A DNA stretch of 64,000 bases from Palsa-360 sp963719875. GTDB taxonomy: Bacteria > Acidobacteriota > Terriglobia > Acidiferrales > UBA7541. The stretch's first letter is position 1. Each line of letters begins with the position of its first letter. The notes below the pieces were generated by a model. That model worked only from the letters and a program-made list of their open reading frames with translations. It ran no database searches and was not told the DNA's origin. Made by a program: the position numbers and the translations under genes. Below are positions 59,514-64,000 of the stretch, in pieces. The stretch spans positions 1,550,001-1,614,000 of the forward strand of contig CAVRDJ010000002.1 of NCBI GenBank assembly GCA_963719875.1, given 5' to 3'.

Positions 59514-62500
59514 ATGATCCATCATTTCGTTCAATTCGCTCTCCGCCAGCGATTTCTGGTCCTGATGCTGGTTCTCCTGGTCGTCGTGGCGGGCGCTATT
59601 TCCTTCCAGCGCATGCCGGTGGACGCTTATCCGGATCTTTCGCCTCCGATGGTGGAGGTCATCACGCAGTGGCCCGGCCACGCGGCCGAGGAAATCGAGC
59701 GATTGGTGACTCTGCCGATCGAAGTGGAAATGAACGGTGTGCCGCATATGCAAATCATGCGGTCGATTTCGCTCTACGGGCTTTCCGACGTCATCATGAC
59801 GTTCCAGGAAAGTACCGACGATTACTTTGCGCGGCAGGTCGCCTTTGAGCGATTGGCCCAAGTGCAACTTCCCGCGGGCGTGGCTCCCAGCCTGTCCCCG
59901 CTGTTCAGCCCGTCGGGGCTCGTATATCGCTATGTGCTGGAAAGCCCCGATCGCAGCCCGCAGCAACTGAAAACAATTGAGGACTGGGTCGTCGAGCGGG
60001 CCTATAAATCGGTTCCAGGGGTAGCGGACGATTCCGGTTTCGGCGGCACGGTGATGCAATACCAAGTGCTGCTCGATCCCGCGAAGATTTACAACTATCA
60101 CATCCCCGTGCCTCAGGTGCTGTCCGCGCTGGCGGCGAATAATGCGAACGCGGGCGGCGGATTTTATTCGCAGGGCTCGCAGTTTTTTTATGTGCGCGGA
60201 TTGGGCCTGGTGACCAAGACCGAGGACATCGGAAACATCGTGGTCGGCAGCAACAACGGCGTTCCCGTGCGAATTCGCGACGTCGGGGAAGTGACCATTG
60301 GAAACGCGCCGCGGCTCGGAGAATTCGGCTTCCAGAAAAATGACGACTCCGTCGAAGGCGTGATCCTCATGCTGCGCGGGGAACAGACGCAGAATGTTCT
60401 CGCAGGCGTGGAGAATAAAACATCGGAGCTGAACAACGGCATCTTGCCGTCCGACGTGAAGGTGCGGCCGTTTTACGATCGCAGCGACCTGGTGCGGCTC
60501 ACGATCGACACGGTCGAGCACAACTTGCTCGTGGGCATGACGCTCGTCCTGATCGTGCTGATCTTTTTCCTGGTGAGCTTTCGAGCGGCCATTATTGTCG
60601 CGCTGACGATCCCGCTCAGCCTGCTCTTCGCCTTCATCGTATTGCACGGGCGCGGTGTGCCCGCGAATCTGCTCTCGATCGGCGCGATCGATTTCGGGAT
60701 CATCATCGACGGCACGGTAGTCATGATGGAAAACATCTACCGCGAACTCGCCGAGCGCCACGGACAAGACTACAAATTGAGTGAAGTCATTCTCACGGCG
60801 GCGAGGGATGTCGACCGGCCGATCTTCTATTCCGTCGCGGTCATCCTTGCGGGATATCTCCCCATTTACGCTCTGACAGGTCCTTCCGGGAAACTCTTCC
60901 TTCCCATGGCGGAGACGATGTCCTACGCGCTCTTGGGTTCGCTCATCTTCACCCTCACGCTGGTGCCGGTGCTCGCCTCGTACTGGTTCAAGAGCGGAGT
61001 GAAAGAAGTCGTGAACCGGCCGTACGAATGGATCAAGGGAGTTTACGCGGGGGAGCTCGACTGGTGTTTGGATCATCCGAAAACTACGATGATCGTCGCG
61101 ACGGCAATTTTCGCGGCCTCGCTCCTTTTGATTCCCTATATCGGCGCTGAATTCATGCCGCACCTGGATGAAGGCGCGTTGTGGGTGCGCGCTACTATGC
61201 CCTACACGATTTCCTTCGAGGAAGCGGCGAAGTTGGCGCCGGAAATACGCAACATCCTGATGACGTATCCGCAGGTGACGCAAGTCGGATCGGAATTGGG
61301 GCGCCCGGACGATGGCACCGATCCTACTGGATTTTTTAATTGTGAATTCTACGTCGGCCTGAGGCCTTACAAGGACAAGGTGTGGGATCAAGGCCCCATC
61401 CGGAACAAAGCGGAACTCACCGAGGATCTCCAAAAAAAACTCGAGGCTTATCCGGGTGTGATTTTCAACTATACGCAGCCGGCCGAGGATGCCGTGGACG
61501 AGGCGCTCACGGGACTCAAGAGCGCGCTCGCCGTGAAAATTTATGGACAGGATCTGCAGGTCCTGGAAGACAAGGCGGTCGAGATCAAGCGCATCCTCTC
61601 GCAAATTTCCGGCTTTACTGAGCTGACGGTCGTCCGCGAATTGGGCCAGCCCAGCGTGCAGATCGATGTGGATCGCGAAAAGATCGCCCGCTATGGCATC
61701 AATGTGTCCGACGTCGAGGGGGTAATCCAAGCTGGAGTGGGCGGCCAGGCGGCGACGCAAGTCATTCAGGGAGAGCGGCTATTTGATCTGGTCGTGCGCA
61801 TGAAGCCCCAATACCGCTCCAGTACGCGAGCGATCGGCAACCTGCTCGTGCCTACCCCGTCCGGGCAGCAAGTACCGATATCCGAGCTCGCCAACATCCA
61901 TCAGGGAAATGGCGCCTCGTTCATCTATCGCGAGAACAACTCGCGTTACATCGGGGTACAGTTCAGCATCGAGGGGCGTGACTTGGCGCGCGCGGTGGAC
62001 GAAGCGCAGAAAGCGGTGCGCCAGTCGGTGGCGCTGCCGCAAGGTTACACGCTCGATTGGGGCGGCGAGTACAGCGAATACATCGCGGCGCGGGAGCAGT
62101 TCGCCCTGATCGGCCCCCTCGCGATCCTACTGATCTTCGTGATCCTGTTCGCTCTGTACGGCAATTTCAAATTCCCAGTCACCGTGATGATCGGCGTGGT
62201 GATGACGGAGCCGGTGGGAGCGTTGATCGCCCTGAAACTTACGCACACACCGTTCAGCGTCAGCTCCGGGTTGGGTCTGCTCGCACTGATGGGCGTATCG
62301 GTGGAAACAGCCGTGATCCTGGTGTCCTACATCAACAAACTGCGCCTTGAAAATCACGATATCCGCACGGCGACGCGTGAGGCGTCGCTGCTGCGGCTGC
62401 GGCCCATCATGATGACCGCGTTAGTCGCATGCCTGGGCCTCTTGCCGGCGGCGCTCTCAACCGGCATCGGCTCGGACACGCAGAAGCCGTTCGCGATCGT

Positions 62501-62600
62501 CATTGTTGCAGGGCTGATCTCGCGGCTGTTCCTGGGATTTTTTGTCAACCCGGTGCTGTACGAAATGGTCGCCAAACCAGGAGACGTGCTGCAAGTGTAG
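59514..62600 (+). CDS. CusA/CzcA-type heavy-metal RND efflux pump
   Basis: A 1028-aa inner-membrane RND transporter with 12 helices in the 1+5+1+5 layout. MIHHFVQFALRQRFLVLMLV opens it; the HME-type motif AIDFGIIIDGTVVMMENIYR at residues 391-410 has the proton-relay Asp393 and Asp399. EYSEYIAAREQFALIGPLAI and the LLRLRPIMMTALVACLG loop are typical of CzcA/CusA. The metal specificity cannot be decided: CusA Met pairs are not clearly placed. Start 59514 begins just before the first helix; the 19-bp gap to the adaptor gene implies one operon. Confidence 0.95.
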   Translation: MIHHFVQFALRQRFLVLMLVLLVVVAGAISFQRMPVDAYPDLSPPMVEVITQWPGHAAEEIERLVTLPIEVEMNGVPHMQIMRSISLYGLSDVIMTFQESTDDYFARQVAFERLAQVQLPAGVAPSLSPLFSPSGLVYRYVLESPDRSPQQLKTIEDWVVERAYKSVPGVADDSGFGGTVMQYQVLLDPAKIYNYHIPVPQVLSALAANNANAGGGFYSQGSQFFYVRGLGLVTKTEDIGNIVVGSNNGVPVRIRDVGEVTIGNAPRLGEFGFQKNDDSVEGVILMLRGEQTQNVLAGVENKTSELNNGILPSDVKVRPFYDRSDLVRLTIDTVEHNLLVGMTLVLIVLIFFLVSFRAAIIVALTIPLSLLFAFIVLHGRGVPANLLSIGAIDFGIIIDGTVVMMENIYRELAERHGQDYKLSEVILTAARDVDRPIFYSVAVILAGYLPIYALTGPSGKLFLPMAETMSYALLGSLIFTLTLVPVLASYWFKSGVKEVVNRPYEWIKGVYAGELDWCLDHPKTTMIVATAIFAASLLLIPYIGAEFMPHLDEGALWVRATMPYTISFEEAAKLAPEIRNILMTYPQVTQVGSELGRPDDGTDPTGFFNCEFYVGLRPYKDKVWDQGPIRNKAELTEDLQKKLEAYPGVIFNYTQPAEDAVDEALTGLKSALAVKIYGQDLQVLEDKAVEIKRILSQISGFTELTVVRELGQPSVQIDVDREKIARYGINVSDVEGVIQAGVGGQAATQVIQGERLFDLVVRMKPQYRSSTRAIGNLLVPTPSGQQVPISELANIHQGNGASFIYRENNSRYIGVQFSIEGRDLARAVDEAQKAVRQSVALPQGYTLDWGGEYSEYIAAREQFALIGPLAILLIFVILFALYGNFKFPVTVMIGVVMTEPVGALIALKLTHTPFSVSSGLGLLALMGVSVETAVILVSYINKLRLENHDIRTATREASLLRLRPIMMTALVACLGLLPAALSTGIGSDTQKPFAIVIVAGLISRLFLGFFVNPVLYEMVAKPGDVLQV

Positions 62601-62636
62601 CCAATCAATCGGAGCCGGCAGCGCGTCCGTTACTTT

Positions 62637-62726
62637 TCGGGACCGCGTGCCAAGCAACTCTTTACGCGGACTTAACATCGGGTTACTATTACCGGGGTTT
62701 TAGTGCCCTAGCTCAGATCGAACAGA
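62637..62726 (+). promoter_or_regulatory. Duplicated leader L2 upstream of small CPYCHLGH protein 2
   Basis: Begins CCGTTACTTTTCGGGACCGC 37 bp after the pump gene and keeps the block order of L1 through CAACTCTTTACG, ATCGGGTTACTATT and CCTAGCTCAG, ending just before ATG 62727. Spacer bases differ, so the match is by conserved blocks. Confidence 0.6.
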
Positions 62727-63011
62727 ATGACCGCGAAAAAGACAATCCGCTTAATCGGCGTTTCGCTGGCGTTACTCGTACTCTTGGTCTTCGCAACAGG
62801 CGTCGTCAGCGATTGGAATCACCAGGGCCCGAGCGACGACGCGCATTGTCCGTACTGCCACCTGGGCCATCAAACTCCGGTACAGCCGCCAGTTGCGCCA
62901 TCTGCGTCATTGCTGAAGCCGATTGCTTCCCTGCCGCTGCCGCAGGACCCACTTCCGGCCAAGGACCTTGTCTTTTCGCAGACCGAGCCCCGCGCACCCC
63001 CCTCCGCGTAA
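62727..63011 (+). CDS. Small membrane protein with CPYCHLGH motif, copy 2
   Basis: A 94-aa protein: helix IRLIGVSLALLVLLVFATGV, then VSDWNHQGPSDDAHCPYCHL and GHQTPVQ, and a tail ending EPRAPPSA. About two thirds of positions match copy 1, and closer still copy 3. The motif is fully conserved, as are the Ser-Leu-Leu-Lys-Pro and SLPLP tail segments. Located just after the RND pump. Confidence 0.75.
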   Translation: MTAKKTIRLIGVSLALLVLLVFATGVVSDWNHQGPSDDAHCPYCHLGHQTPVQPPVAPSASLLKPIASLPLPQDPLPAKDLVFSQTEPRAPPSA

Positions 63012-63149
63012 ACAAGATGATCTCCCTCTGATTCACACGATGCTGCGCTGACCCAAAAATTGGGCTGACGCACACGCCCATTGAGTTGGGCGGCAACCCC
63101 TGGCCATCAACGGCTACGCATTCCCGGAGGGGACAGAGGAGATAGGCAA

Positions 63150-63446
63150 ATGAATTTACGCGCAACCGAACGCAGGACAATTCGCTTACTCGGGGTTTCG
63201 CTGGCGCTTCTCGCGCTCCTGGTCTTCGCTACAGGCGTCGTTAGCGATTGGAATCACCAGGGCCCGAACGACGACGCGCATTGTCCGTACTGCCACTTGG
63301 GCCATCAGACGCCGGTGCAGTTGGAAGTCGCGCCGTCCTTGTCATTGCTGAAACCGGTTGCTTCCTTACCGCTTCCGGTAGACGTTGATCTCGCTACGGG
63401 CGCTGTCTTTTCGCAGACCGCACCCCGCGCACCACCCGCCGCCTAA
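63150..63446 (+). CDS. Small membrane protein with CPYCHLGH motif, copy 3
   Basis: A 98-aa protein, MNLRATERRTIRLLGVSLAL..., with the same helix, VSDWNHQGPNDDAHCPYCHL, GHQTPVQ, and tail ending APRAPPAA. GAGGAG eight bases before ATG 63150 gives the best ribosome site of the three. It lacks the L1/L2 leader, so it may be co-transcribed with copy 2 from the 62637 region. The frame is open 23 codons upstream but unsupported. Confidence 0.75.
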   Translation: MNLRATERRTIRLLGVSLALLALLVFATGVVSDWNHQGPNDDAHCPYCHLGHQTPVQLEVAPSLSLLKPVASLPLPVDVDLATGAVFSQTAPRAPPAA

Positions 63447-63561
63447 GCCACAACCAAGCACGAAATCATCCAGCTTCCGCGTGCCGCAGCCCGTTTTTCG
63501 GGCGGCAGCATTCCATTTTGGCCTTTCCTTAGCGCCTAGGCGCGATCCGAGGAGGATTGGG

Positions 63562-64000
63562 ATGCGATTCAAACGAAATCTTAGATCTCTAGCAGTGTTT
63601 GTGTTCTTCGTGATGGCCACACCGTTGATTCACGCGCAGGGCGTCGGGAATTCGGCATCGATCACCGGCACGGTTCTCGACCCGACCGGCGCCGTGGTTC
63701 CGAAAGCGACCGTGGAGATTCATAACGTCGTCAGCGGTCTCAGCCGTTCCACGACGACGGACACCATGGGAAATTTCAGCTTTGTGAACGTCCCTTACAA
63801 TCCCTATCACTTGTCCGTCGACGCGACGGGGTTCTCTCCCTACTCTCAGGACGTCGACGTTCGTTCCTCGGTCACAACGAATGTGAAGGTTAATCTGACC
63901 CTCGCAGGACAAGTCAGCACATTGACCGTGGAAGCGGCAGGGGGCGATTTGATCGAGACCGAATCCACATCACACACCGACGTGGACCGCGATTTGTTTG
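63562..64000 (+). CDS. TonB-dependent receptor (carboxypeptidase-regulatory type), 5' part
   Basis: Open to the window edge (146 codons seen). A signal peptide MRFKRNLRSLAVFVFFVMAT and PLIHAQ is followed by a carboxypeptidase-regulatory-like domain: ASITGTVLDPTGAVVPKATV, TTTDTMGNFSFVNVPYNPYH. The next segment LTVEAAGGDLIETESTSHTD is the usual lead into the plug of large Oar-like receptors of Acidobacteria. GAGGAGG about seven bases before ATG 63562. Next to a metal-efflux operon, it could take up or sense a metal chelate, but sequence does not show substrate. Confidence 0.9.
   Translation, partial: MRFKRNLRSLAVFVFFVMATPLIHAQGVGNSASITGTVLDPTGAVVPKATVEIHNVVSGLSRSTTTDTMGNFSFVNVPYNPYHLSVDATGFSPYSQDVDVRSSVTTNVKVNLTLAGQVSTLTVEAAGGDLIETESTSHTDVDRDLF

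Noticed and set aside
59016..61760. 914-codon open frame opposite the RND pump gene
   Set aside because: His/Arg/Asp-rich antisense product with no domain; caused by GC-rich codon use of the pump gene.

Overview
The window looks like chromosomal DNA of a soil-type Acidobacteriota (Terriglobia/Acidobacteriales-like). This is inference from gene content: a carboxypeptidase-regulatory TonB receptor of the Oar type at the right edge, a DUF4159/VWA/MoxR/BatA cluster, DUF4282 and NHL/PQQ/Ig-like secreted proteins, GC-rich coding sequence, and a dozen intergenic copies of a GTAGCGCAGGCTTCAGCCTG palindrome that I associate with such genomes. No plasmid, prophage structural gene, complete IS or CRISPR array was seen.

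Layout. 0-7 kb: a VapB-type antitoxin cut off from its toxin, a GDP-mannose-epimerase-like protein, an NHL propeller protein, an EVE protein, mtnA, a CPBP membrane protease and a divergent ArsR-regulator/SDR pair with a palindromic operator. 7.3-12.7 kb: an accessory island with a Phd/zeta-like module, an AbrB/RelE-like module, a duplicated RelE 3' end beside a MITE-like inverted repeat, and a lower-GC 893-aa PHP-ATPase (TrlF/Ppl-like, candidate anti-phage protein). 12.8-18.3 kb: uvrA, tRNA-Asn, a PIN toxin pair, rhodanese and cupin. 18.6-32.9 kb: one co-directional cluster (DUF4159, VWA/GATase-like, a caspase-like protein whose catalytic Cys is Ser, a TPR-metallopeptidase, MoxR ATPase, DUF58, BatA-like and a DUF4175-like giant), probably an envelope chaperone/protease machine.

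33-42 kb: M28 peptidase, typA (bipA), an acyl-ACP ligase/ACP/acyltransferase fusion, a cold shock gene and an NmrA-like reductase. typA and csp are both preceded by the same conserved motif plus hairpin, a candidate shared cis-regulatory RNA and the most novel signal here. 42-48 kb: tRNA-Ser, a glycosyltransferase/methyltransferase/two-GT39 cluster, and a decayed tRNA-Ser 3' end, which suggests an integrated cassette. 48-56.4 kb: greA, a frameshifted DUF4282 gene, RDD protein, Ig/PQQ lipoprotein, purN-tyrS and zapA.

56.4-64 kb: a heavy-metal RND efflux operon (TolC-like, CusB-like, CusA/CzcA-like) flanked by three paralogous ~95-aa membrane peptides with a CPYCHLGH motif, two of them sharing a duplicated leader, then the start of a TonB-dependent receptor. 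Assignments rest on reading translated sequence and family motifs; no database search was run.
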